64,000 nt of DNA, taken from contig JAZRVV010000036.1 of assembly GCA_045599345.1 (NCBI GenBank), forward strand, positions 30,586 through 94,585, given 5' to 3'. The position numbers and the translations under genes were made by a program. The notes below the pieces were generated by a model, which saw only the letters and a list, made by a program, of their open reading frames with translations, was not told the origin of the DNA and did no database searches. The first letter of the stretch is position 1. Every line of letters begins with the position of its first letter. This DNA is from UBA1227 sp045599345. GTDB taxonomy: Bacteria; Bacillota; Clostridia; Oscillospirales; Acutalibacteraceae. Shown here in pieces: positions 18,208 through 25,537 of the stretch.

Positions 18208-19341
18208 ATGAACGATACAACAATAGAAGAAGTAGTTGAAACAACTAGCGAAAACGTTGGTTTTGTCGAGAATATGCAGCAGTTTTGGCAGGATGCTGTA
18301 AACTACGTTTCAAACAACTATATTCAGATGATTTTGGGAGTAATAGTAATAATTCTCTTCCTTCTCTTTAGGAAGTGGCTCTCTAAGAACATCTCAAATA
18401 TTTTCACAAAAATCTTTAAAAACAATCTTGTAATCGGAGCGGGTATTAGGACTTCTGTTCAAGGTCCATTAAAGTCATTCTTCTTTATTTTTGGATTCTA
18501 TTTGGGCTTCCTCATTATGGGATTTCCAGCGCCGGTTGTTGATTTTATTAACAAGGTTTTCAGGATTTCAAACATAGTTTTGATTACTTGGGCGCTTGTA
18601 AATTTCACTCCATTTATCACATCAACTGTGATAAAAATGGAGGAGACAAACAAGCGCGCAAACGCCGTAGCTATCAAGTTTATCGCCAATGTTCTCAAAG
18701 TGATTATCATCGCTTTGGCAGTAGTTGTTATCATTAGCGAACTTGGCTATAACATCACAGGCCTTATCACTGGTCTTGGACTTGGCGGTCTTACTTTTTC
18801 ACTTGCAGCGCAGAGTACAGCATCAAATCTTTTTGCAGGATTTTCTATCGTTGCAGACAAGCCGTTTGATGTTGGTGATTACATCATCACCCCTTCTCTC
18901 GAGGGTACGGTTGAAGATATTACAATGCGAAGCACAAGGGTTAGAACCGTTGCGGATACGGTGATTGTGATACCGAATTCAAAACTTGTTGATGAGCCAA
19001 TTACCAATGCAACAAGGATGAACAAGCGCTATGTCGACATGACTATCGGCCTTACATATGATGCTGATGCGCCAACTTTGCGCAACGTAATTGAGGACAT
19101 AAAATCAATGCTAGAAGAGAGTCTTGATGTCCAGCAAGACCGCATACTTGTGGCATTTAAGGGCTTTGGAGACTGTAGTCAAGATATCAGAGTTTTATAC
19201 TTCACAAAGACAACTGCACTTGATCCAAGCCTTAGGGTACAAGAGGATATCAACTTTAAGATTAAGGATATAGTTGAAAAGAACGGTGCATCATTCGCAT
19301 TCCCAAGTGTTAGTATTTATGAGGAAAAAACCGATAAATAA
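18208..19341 (+). CDS. Small-conductance mechanosensitive channel, MscS family
   Basis: 377-residue membrane channel that opens under membrane tension and releases solutes on osmotic downshock. Hydrophobic segments lie near residues 35-55, 85-110, 120-140 and 150-180. The pore-lining helix GLITGLGLGGLTFSLAAQ near residue 186 has the small-residue packing of MscS TM3. After it come the beta domain (FDVGDYI...EGTVEDITMRSTRVRT) and the cytoplasmic vestibule. Last gene of the run that starts near 274; no terminator seen before the rpsU promoter. Confidence 0.92.
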   Translation: MNDTTIEEVVETTSENVGFVENMQQFWQDAVNYVSNNYIQMILGVIVIILFLLFRKWLSKNISNIFTKIFKNNLVIGAGIRTSVQGPLKSFFFIFGFYLGFLIMGFPAPVVDFINKVFRISNIVLITWALVNFTPFITSTVIKMEETNKRANAVAIKFIANVLKVIIIALAVVVIISELGYNITGLITGLGLGGLTFSLAAQSTASNLFAGFSIVADKPFDVGDYIITPSLEGTVEDITMRSTRVRTVADTVIVIPNSKLVDEPITNATRMNKRYVDMTIGLTYDADAPTLRNVIEDIKSMLEESLDVQQDRILVAFKGFGDCSQDIRVLYFTKTTALDPSLRVQEDINFKIKDIVEKNGASFAFPSVSIYEEKTDK

Positions 19342-19344
19342 CAA

Positions 19345-19373
19345 TTGACTTTAAAACACTCTTGTTATATAAT
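19345..19373 (+). promoter_or_regulatory. SigA-type promoter for rpsU
   Basis: TTGACT (19345-19350), 17-nt spacer, TATAAT (19368-19373). Gives a leader of about 55 nt before the rpsU ATG at 19436. Confidence 0.85.
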
Positions 19374-19435
19374 TTAGCAGTCTACTCGGTAGACATGTTA
19401 GATATTAACCCTACATTTCGGAGGGAGGGACATAA

Positions 19436-19612
19436 ATGAGCGAAGTTAAAGTAAAAGAGGGCGAGTCACTCGACAACGCACTTAGACGCTTTAAGAGACA
19501 GACTTCTCGTGACGGTGTTATCCAGGAAGTTCGTAAAAGAGAGCATTATGAAAAGCCATCTGTAAAGAGAAAGAAAAAATCAGAGGCAGCTCGTAAGCGT
19601 AAGTACAAATAA
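19436..19612 (+). CDS. rpsU: 30S ribosomal protein S21
   Basis: 58-residue S21, beginning MSEVKVKEGESLDNALRRF and ending in a basic tail (KRKYK). S21 sits near the anti-Shine-Dalgarno end of 16S rRNA and helps initiation. GGAGGGAGGG at 19420-19429 is the ribosome-binding site. It has its own promoter and terminator, so it is monocistronic. Confidence 0.98.
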   Translation: MSEVKVKEGESLDNALRRFKRQTSRDGVIQEVRKREHYEKPSVKRKKKSEAARKRKYK

Positions 19613-19621
19613 TTAAAACAG

Positions 19622-19654
19622 CCGGTTGTACGTTGTACAACCGGTTTTGTTTTT
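19622..19654 (+). terminator. Intrinsic terminator after rpsU
   Basis: Perfect 10-bp stem CCGGTTGTAC / GTACAACCGG with a GTT loop, then TTTTGTTTTT. The 3' arm also carries the likely -35 box of the yqeG promoter. Confidence 0.95.
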
Positions 19655-19662
19655 GCTATAAT
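19633..19662 (+). promoter_or_regulatory. Promoter for yqeG, overlapping the rpsU terminator
   Basis: TTGTAC (19633-19638), 18-nt spacer, TGC-TATAAT (19657-19662) with an extended -10. The -35 box is part of the rpsU terminator stem. Transcription would start near 19669. Confidence 0.65.
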
Positions 19663-19692
19663 ACATTTATATCTATTATGGAGGAAGACAAA

Positions 19693-20211
19693 TTGATTAC
19701 GTTTGAAGAGATGTTTAAGACAGATATGAAGAAGGACAGTCTGTTATCAATTACAGTGGACGATTTAAAGTCACTCGGCATAAAAGCTGTGACACTGGAT
19801 GCTGATAACACAAGTTCTTTTGATAGAACAACAACTCCAATTCCTGGTGCGAAAGAGTGGGTTGAAAACGTAAAAAATGCCGGTATTAAAGTAATTCTTC
19901 TCTCTAATGGCAAGACAAAGAGAGCGAAAATTTTGGCTGATCAATATGATATACCTGTAGTCGGTTTTTCATGTAAACCACTCCCATTTGGTTATATTAG
20001 AGCGATATTAAAGTTGCGCAAAAAGCCATCTGAAATATGCATGGTAGGTGACCAACTTTTCACCGATATCATGGGCGCAAATATACTCGGATTTAAGTCG
20101 ATTTATTGTAAACCAGTTGGAAAAGAAGTGGAACAAAAAATTGGTTTTGCAATCAAAAGATTTTTAGAAAAAGTTGTATTTTGGATTTTGGAAAGAAGAG
20201 AGAGTAAATGA
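19693..20211 (+). CDS. yqeG: YqeG family HAD IIIA-type phosphatase
   Basis: 172-residue HAD-superfamily protein. Motif I is LDADNTSSFD (DxDNT) near residue 36, motif II ILLSNGKTKR near 72, and motif III GDQLFTDIMGAN near 120. YqeG is widespread in Firmicutes; related proteins act as lipid-phosphate phosphatases, but the substrate here is unknown. The TTG at 19693 is preferred: GGAGGA at 19680-19685 sits 7 nt upstream. An in-frame ATG at 19678 would use no ribosome-binding site and be only about 9 nt from the inferred transcription start. It overlaps the next gene by 4 nt. Confidence 0.85.
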   Translation: MITFEEMFKTDMKKDSLLSITVDDLKSLGIKAVTLDADNTSSFDRTTTPIPGAKEWVENVKNAGIKVILLSNGKTKRAKILADQYDIPVVGFSCKPLPFGYIRAILKLRKKPSEICMVGDQLFTDIMGANILGFKSIYCKPVGKEVEQKIGFAIKRFLEKVVFWILERRESK

Positions 20212-21284
20212 ACATAATTGCTCTTCAAAAGGCGCTTCCAGAGGGCTCTGTAGCCCTGATTGTCTCAGAGGTAAACAGGTTCTATTTCACCGAATTTGAG
20301 GCATCGGATGGATATTTGCTTGTTGGAAAATCAGGGGCAAAATTTATCACTGATAGCAGATATATTGAGGCTGCAACTAAAGAGGCAGTTGACTGCGTTG
20401 TTGAACTTTCAGAAGTTGGCGATGAGTTTTTCGCACAGCTCTTTGACACAATAGATGAGTTCTCGGGCAAAAAAATTCTCTTTGAGGCATCGAGATTGTC
20501 GATTGCTCAAGGTGAGAGGTTCGAGTCTCGTTTTAGGGACTTTGAACTTGATTTTTCGCCGACGCTCGACGACCTGATTGCTGAGCTTAGAATGATAAAA
20601 AGTGAGAAGGAATATGATAAACTTCTTAGCGCGCAAAGGATAGCCGAGAAGGCTTTGCTTGAAACATTACCTCTCATAAAACCAGGTGTGAAAGAGCGTG
20701 ACATTGCAGCCGAACTTGATTATCGGATGCGAAAACTCGGCGCGCCTGGCGTGTCATTTGACACGATAGCTGTGGCTGGTGAAAACTCCTCAAAGCCACA
20801 TGGTGTACCAGGTGATTATGCCATACAAAATGGTGATTTCATCACCATAGATTATGGTGCAATTTTTAAGGGATATCACTCCGACACAACCAGAACATTT
20901 GCTGTGGGTTTTGTGTCAGAGGAACAGAAAAAAGTCTATAACACCGTGCTTTCAGCGCAACTTGCAGGTGTGGATGCGCTAAGGGCAGGCCTCCCTGCAA
21001 AGGACGCAGATGCTGTCTGCCGCGACATCATTAAGGCGGCAGGTTATGGCGAATTCTTTGGACATTCAACAGGCCACGGAGTGGGCGTTGAAATCCACGA
21101 ATTGCCAAACCTTTCCTCTCGCGCTGCGGCAGATGTGATTTTAAAGCCAGGTCACGTTGTGACCGTTGAGCCAGGCATATATTTGCCAGGAAAATTTGGT
21201 GTAAGGATAGAAGATATGCTTATGATAACAGAGGATGGCGCGAAAAATTTCTGCTCTCTTCCAAAGGAGCTAATTGTCCTTTAA
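20208..21284 (+). CDS. M24-family aminopeptidase P-like (Xaa-Pro) peptidase
   Basis: 358-residue metallopeptidase. The N-terminal creatinase-like domain (1-125) is followed by a pita-bread M24 domain. All five metal ligands are visible: the two Asp in DYGAIFKGYHSDTTRTF (near residues 215 and 226), His in FGHSTGHGVGVEIHE (near 290), and Glu in VEPGIYL and RIEDML (near 323 and 337). It likely removes N-terminal residues from Xaa-Pro peptides. In Firmicutes it typically precedes efp, as here. GC content is higher than in neighbouring genes in places. Confidence 0.93.
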   Translation: MNIIALQKALPEGSVALIVSEVNRFYFTEFEASDGYLLVGKSGAKFITDSRYIEAATKEAVDCVVELSEVGDEFFAQLFDTIDEFSGKKILFEASRLSIAQGERFESRFRDFELDFSPTLDDLIAELRMIKSEKEYDKLLSAQRIAEKALLETLPLIKPGVKERDIAAELDYRMRKLGAPGVSFDTIAVAGENSSKPHGVPGDYAIQNGDFITIDYGAIFKGYHSDTTRTFAVGFVSEEQKKVYNTVLSAQLAGVDALRAGLPAKDADAVCRDIIKAAGYGEFFGHSTGHGVGVEIHELPNLSSRAAADVILKPGHVVTVEPGIYLPGKFGVRIEDMLMITEDGAKNFCSLPKELIVL

Positions 21285-21306
21285 ATATATAATATTAATA
21301 AAAGGC

Positions 21307-21335
21307 TTGAAAATTGACCAAGACTAATATAAAAT
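21307..21335 (+). promoter_or_regulatory. SigA-type promoter for efp
   Basis: TTGAAA (21307-21312), 17-nt spacer, TAAAAT (21330-21335). Lies in the 97-nt gap between the peptidase gene and efp. Confidence 0.75.
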
Positions 21336-21381
21336 ATAACGCGTATTAAAGTAATATATATCTATAAACGGAGGTTTACTT

Positions 21382-21939
21382 ATGATATCAGCAGGTGATT
21401 TCAGAAACGGTGTAACATTTGAGGAAGAAGGCCAGGTTCTCCAGGTTGTTGAATTCCAGCATGTTAAGCCAGGTAAGGGCGCTGCTTTTGTTCGTACAAA
21501 GACAAAGAACGTACTTACAGGTGCCGTAATTGAAAAGAGCTATAACCCAACAGCTAAATTCCCTACAGCTTTCATTGAGAGAAAGGATATGGAATATTCT
21601 TACGCTGATGGTGATCTTTATTATTTCATGGATCAGGAGTCTTATGAGCTTGTTCCAATCAATTCATCAGATCTTCCTGACAACTTCAAGTTTGTTAAGG
21701 AGAACATGATTTGCCGCGTTCTTTCATACAAGGGCAAGGTATTTGGCGTAGAGCCACCAAACTTTGTAGAACTTCAGGTTACACAGACAGATCCTGGTTT
21801 CAAGGGTGATACAGCTACAAACGCTACAAAGCCAGCTACACTTGAAACAGGCGCTGAGGTTAAAGTTCCTCTCTTTATCGATGAGGGTGAAATGATTCAA
21901 ATCGATACAAGAACAGGTGAATACATGGGTCGTGCATAA
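21382..21939 (+). CDS. efp: Translation elongation factor P
   Basis: 185-residue EF-P, which rescues ribosomes stalled on polyproline. Three beta-barrel domains are of normal length. The tip loop of domain I reads HVKPGKGAAF, with a lysine where post-translational modification occurs in several lineages. C-terminal FIDEGEMIQIDTRTGEYMGRA matches the EF-P signature. Ribosome-binding site GGAGGT at 21370-21375. Confidence 0.98.
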   Translation: MISAGDFRNGVTFEEEGQVLQVVEFQHVKPGKGAAFVRTKTKNVLTGAVIEKSYNPTAKFPTAFIERKDMEYSYADGDLYYFMDQESYELVPINSSDLPDNFKFVKENMICRVLSYKGKVFGVEPPNFVELQVTQTDPGFKGDTATNATKPATLETGAEVKVPLFIDEGEMIQIDTRTGEYMGRA

Positions 21940-21965
21940 GCACAGCTATATTTGGAGGTATTCAA

Positions 21966-22433
21966 ATGACAGTAGTAGAAAAGGTTGCTTATCTTAGAGG
22001 TCTTGCTGAAGGACTTAACTTAAATTCTGAGAAGTCAGAGACAAAGATGTTCTCAGCTATTATGGATGTTCTTGAGGAACTCGCAGAGGGCCAGGACGAT
22101 TTAGCAGAATCACTTGAACTCGTTAGTGCACAGCTTGACGAAGTAGATGAGGATCTCGGACAGGTTGAGGAACTTATCTATGGAGCATGTGAGTGCGAGT
22201 GCGAAGATGATGAGTGTGATTGCGGATGTGGCGACCATCACCACGATGCAGAACCAGTATCTCGCGCAGTTGAGAATGATTCAAAGGACGAAGACGACAC
22301 AGAGTACTATGAAGTTGAATGCCCAGCTTGTCATGAAGTAATTTGCGTTGACGAAGGCATCCTTGAAGAGGGTAGCGTAGAGTGCCCTAACTGTGGAGAA
22401 AAGCTTGAATTCGAAATTGAATTCGAGGACTAA
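21966..22433 (+). CDS. CD1247-like protein with Cys/His cluster and zinc ribbon
   Basis: 155-residue protein whose first 73 residues match the conserved N-terminal domain seen in clostridial CD1247-type proteins that follow efp: a helical acidic region (VAYLRGLAEGLNLNSE...LEELAEGQDDL). Next is an unusual patch, residues 75-93, with six cysteines in CxCxCx4CxCxC form followed by GDHHH. The C-terminus holds a zinc ribbon (CPAC ... CPNC, about 119-143). Function is unknown; metal binding is likely from sequence alone. It is co-transcribed with efp, 26 nt downstream. Confidence 0.8.
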   Translation: MTVVEKVAYLRGLAEGLNLNSEKSETKMFSAIMDVLEELAEGQDDLAESLELVSAQLDEVDEDLGQVEELIYGACECECEDDECDCGCGDHHHDAEPVSRAVENDSKDEDDTEYYEVECPACHEVICVDEGILEEGSVECPNCGEKLEFEIEFED

Positions 22434-22450
22434 TTTCAGGGAAATCATAT

Positions 22451-22483
22451 GGGCATCGACATAATGTCGGTGCCCTTGTATTT
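22451..22483 (+). terminator. Possible weak terminator between the CD1247-like gene and maf
   Basis: Stem GGGCATCGACA / TGTCGGTGCCC (one G-T pair) with a short loop, followed by only TTGTATTT. The poor T-run suggests partial termination or an RNA-stability element. Confidence 0.5.
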
Positions 22484-22499
22484 ATGAGAAGGGTTATCT

Positions 22500-23087
22500 A
22501 TGGAACTTATCCTTGCTTCGAAGTCGCCAAGACGTAATAAATTACTTAAAGAAGCTGGTTTTGATTTTACAGTTTCACCATCGAATTTTGATGAGAGTAC
22601 AGTAAGTCTTGAGAATCCACAGCATGCAGTAGAAGAACTAGCTCTTGGTAAGGCTCGCGATTCGTATGGCAGGTTGCCATCAATCACAAAACTTAACTCA
22701 ATCGTGCTTGGTGCTGATACGGTGGTAGTGTGTGATGGCAAGGTTTTGTTAAAACCAACTGATGAAGATGATGCAAAGCGCATGCTTCATGAGCTTTCGG
22801 GTAAGGTCCATCAAGTATATACTGGTTTTGCTTTTGTAAGTGCAAGGGATGTTTACACAGACGTTGTAAAGACTGATGTTGAATTCTTTAACCTCACTGA
22901 TGAGGAAATAGACGAATACGTCAAGACGGGAGAGCCACTTGATAAAGCTGGTGCCTACGGCATCCAAGGTATAGGTTGTACCCTTGTTAAAAGAATTGAC
23001 GGCGACTTCTACAGTGTAGTAGGTCTCCCACTTGCGCCAGTCGTTAGACATCTAAAAGACTGTGGCGTTAAGCAAAAAAGGAGTTAA
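22500..23087 (+). CDS. maf: Maf family nucleotide pyrophosphatase
   Basis: 195-residue Maf protein, hydrolysing dTTP/UTP or modified pyrimidine triphosphates and linked to septum control in Bacillus. Motifs: LASKSPRRNKLL (residues 4-15), LGADTVVVCDGKVL near 69, and DKAGAYGIQGIG near 150. The maf-mreB order is the usual Firmicutes arrangement. Confidence 0.96.
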   Translation: MELILASKSPRRNKLLKEAGFDFTVSPSNFDESTVSLENPQHAVEELALGKARDSYGRLPSITKLNSIVLGADTVVVCDGKVLLKPTDEDDAKRMLHELSGKVHQVYTGFAFVSARDVYTDVVKTDVEFFNLTDEEIDEYVKTGEPLDKAGAYGIQGIGCTLVKRIDGDFYSVVGLPLAPVVRHLKDCGVKQKRS

Positions 23088-23090
23088 TTT

Positions 23091-24104
23091 ATGTTTACAC
23101 AGGATATTGGAATTGATCTTGGCACAGCAAATACTCTTGTGTTTGTTAAGGGAAAAGGTATCGTAATTCGCGAGCCATCCGTTGTTGCCGTTGATGTTAG
23201 GTCAACTCCAAATAGAGTAGTAGCTGTTGGCCAAGAAGCCAAAGAGATGATAGGAAGAACCCCTGGTTCTATTACAGCTGTTCGTCCACTTAAGGACGGC
23301 GTTATTGCTGACTTTGACATCTGTGCCGATATGCTCAAAGAGTTTATTAGGAGAGCTATGAGTTCTTCTCCACTCAATAAAGCTCGTGTTATGATTTGCA
23401 TTCCTTCTGGTGTTACAGAAGTTGAACGCAGAGCTGTACATGATGCTGCCCGCTCCGCTGGAGCAAAGCAAGTTTCTCTTATTGAGGAGCCAATGGCTGC
23501 CGCTATTGGTGCTGGACTTCCTGTTGCTGAAGCAACTGGTTCTATGGTTGTAGATATCGGCGGCGGTTCAGCAGAGGTTGCTGTTATCTCACTAGGAGAT
23601 ATTGTAACTTCATGTTCTGCACGTGTTGCAGGTGATAGCTTTGATGATGCAATCATAGCCTATGTTAAGAAGAAATATAACCTTCTCATTGGTGAACGTA
23701 CTGCTGAGGACATTAAAATTAAAATCGGCTCTGCTTATCCATATGAAGGAGAAGGAGCAATAGACATTAAGGGCAGAAATCTCATAGATGGTCTTCCAAA
23801 GAACGTAGAGATTTCTTCTGAAGAAGTGCGCGAGGCGCTTTCTGATGATATCGCAACAATTCTTGATGCGATTAAGACAAGCCTTGAAAAAACCCCACCA
23901 GAACTTGCTGCTGATATTATCGATCAGGGTATCATTTTAACAGGTGGTGGCGCTTTACTTCGTGGCCTTGATAAACTTATCTCAGAAGAGACTGGTATGC
24001 CAGTATATGTGGCAAATAACCCACTTGATTGCGTAGTACTTGGTACAGGCGCTTGTCTTGAGAGTAATTTACTTGCCACAACAGGTTTGAACGATTATGA
24101 CTAA
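23091..24104 (+). CDS. mreB: Rod shape-determining protein MreB
   Basis: 337-residue bacterial actin that guides the elongasome along the lateral wall. Phosphate 1 loop DLGTANTLVFVKGKG (residues 6-20), phosphate 2 DIGGGSAEVAV near 154, and adenosine motif LTGGGALLRGL near 286 are all intact. It implies a rod-shaped cell. It starts 3 nt after maf; a hairpin terminator separates it from mreC. Confidence 0.98.
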   Translation: MFTQDIGIDLGTANTLVFVKGKGIVIREPSVVAVDVRSTPNRVVAVGQEAKEMIGRTPGSITAVRPLKDGVIADFDICADMLKEFIRRAMSSSPLNKARVMICIPSGVTEVERRAVHDAARSAGAKQVSLIEEPMAAAIGAGLPVAEATGSMVVDIGGGSAEVAVISLGDIVTSCSARVAGDSFDDAIIAYVKKKYNLLIGERTAEDIKIKIGSAYPYEGEGAIDIKGRNLIDGLPKNVEISSEEVREALSDDIATILDAIKTSLEKTPPELAADIIDQGIILTGGGALLRGLDKLISEETGMPVYVANNPLDCVVLGTGACLESNLLATTGLNDYD

Positions 24105-24110
24105 ACTATA

Positions 24111-24132
24111 GGGGCTTTTAAAAGCCCCTTTT
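24111..24132 (+). terminator. Hairpin terminator between mreB and mreC
   Basis: GGGGCTTTTAAAAGCCCC palindrome followed by TTTT. Being inside the mre cluster with no visible promoter after it, it probably lowers mreC, mreD and PBP expression relative to mreB. Confidence 0.75.
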
Positions 24133-24156
24133 GGTATTTAATTAGGCGGTGTTCAT

Positions 24157-25002
24157 TTGAACAGATTTGTGAAAAGTACATGGTTTAAAATTATAGTTGC
24201 AATCTTTGTCTTGCTGTTTGTATTAGTTATCTATGCTGCAGCAAATCGCAAGGGTAGTTCCCCTCTGTCTTCAGCTGCTGGAACTGCAACAAAGCCTGTA
24301 TCAAGTGCATCTTCAAAAGTTGGAAAAGGCCTTTCCGGTGTATTTAATTCAAAGTCAGCCTATGAAGAGGAGATTAAGGGCCTCAAAAAGCAGATTGCAG
24401 GTTATCAAAAAGAACTTGCAGATTATGAGCAGTTAAAACAACAAAACGAGCTCTATGAGAACGCGCTTGGAGTTAAGCAAAAGAATCCAGATTTTGTTTT
24501 TGTTGCAGCATCAGTAATTGGTCGTGATGCTGCTGATGTGTACACAAGTTTCACACTTGATAAGGGCACAAAGGACGGCGTTGAAGTAAACGATCCAGTT
24601 ATGTGCGGAGAAGGACAACTTGTTGGTATTGTTTCAAAAGTTGCAAAGCAGTATTGCGTTGTATCAACAATCCTTAATCCAAATGTATCGGTTAGTGCAT
24701 ATGAGGTGAGAACTCGTGAGACGGGTTATGTTTCAAACAGTTCAACTCTTGCTGCATCAGGTCTCATTAAGGTGACTGGTCTTAACAGAAAGACCTCTGT
24801 TACAGCAGGCGGTGTTGTTTGCACAAGCGGTGTTGGTGGTGTCTATCCAAGAGACCTTATCGTTGGCACTGTTAAAGAGGTAAAAGATGACGAGCACAAC
24901 ATCTCATCCTTCCTTGTTGTAGAACCAGGAAATGATATCAAGGATATTGAAAATGTTTTGATAATTACGAGCTTTGATGGACAGGGTGTGACAGGCTCAT
25001 GA
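24157..25002 (+). CDS. mreC: Rod shape-determining protein MreC
   Basis: 281-residue bitopic protein linking MreB to the wall-synthesis enzymes. A transmembrane helix (FKIIVAIFVLLFVLVIYAAA) lies at about residues 11-30, a coiled coil at about 65-110 (EEEIKGLKKQIAGYQKEL), then two beta-barrel domains. It begins with TTG; TAGGCGGTG about 7 nt upstream is the ribosome-binding site and no better ATG exists. Overlaps mreD by 4 nt. Confidence 0.95.
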   Translation: MNRFVKSTWFKIIVAIFVLLFVLVIYAAANRKGSSPLSSAAGTATKPVSSASSKVGKGLSGVFNSKSAYEEEIKGLKKQIAGYQKELADYEQLKQQNELYENALGVKQKNPDFVFVAASVIGRDAADVYTSFTLDKGTKDGVEVNDPVMCGEGQLVGIVSKVAKQYCVVSTILNPNVSVSAYEVRTRETGYVSNSSTLAASGLIKVTGLNRKTSVTAGGVVCTSGVGGVYPRDLIVGTVKEVKDDEHNISSFLVVEPGNDIKDIENVLIITSFDGQGVTGS

Positions 25003-25523
25003 AAAAACGATTATCAAAAAAGAAGCAGGCCTTATACACGAGGAGAATAATCTTTGTGGTATCGATAATAGTGGTCGCCATGCTTCAAAACACACCACAT
25101 CTTTTTCCAAGCATATTTGGTGCGCGCGCATTTTTGCTTATTCCACTTGTGATTTGTTTTGGGATGTTTGAGACAGACCTTGTTGCTGCGTTACTTGGTG
25201 GATTTGCCGGTGCACTTTGGGATGTAACCCTTGCAAAGGGCGACGGTTACAATGCGTTAGTGCTTATGTGTTTTGCGACTATAACTAGTTTGCTCATAAA
25301 CTATCTTATGAGAAACAACATTTCTACAGCGCTCTTGATATCGGGCGCAGCAATAGTTCTTTACTCGTTGCTACATTGGTTTATTTTTGTAGTATGTAGT
25401 GGAGCAACAGGTGGCATAGTAACGCTTTTTTCTTTCTATTTGCCATCAACAATTTATACGTTTATTTTTGTACCTGTTTTCTATACGATTTTGCGTTGGG
25501 TGCTAAGGAAAATTAAAGAGTGA
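24999..25523 (+). CDS. mreD: Rod shape-determining protein MreD
   Basis: 174-residue integral membrane protein with about five hydrophobic helices (from residue 12 to 165) and the family segment LVAALLGGFAGALWDV. MreD is a membrane member of the elongasome. Sequence conservation is low across the family, and the assignment rests partly on its place between mreC and the PBP gene, which it overlaps by a few bases or abuts. Confidence 0.9.
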   Translation: MKKRLSKKKQALYTRRIIFVVSIIVVAMLQNTPHLFPSIFGARAFLLIPLVICFGMFETDLVAALLGGFAGALWDVTLAKGDGYNALVLMCFATITSLLINYLMRNNISTALLISGAAIVLYSLLHWFIFVVCSGATGGIVTLFSFYLPSTIYTFIFVPVFYTILRWVLRKIKE

Positions 25524-25537
25524 TAGGAGGTGTCAGC

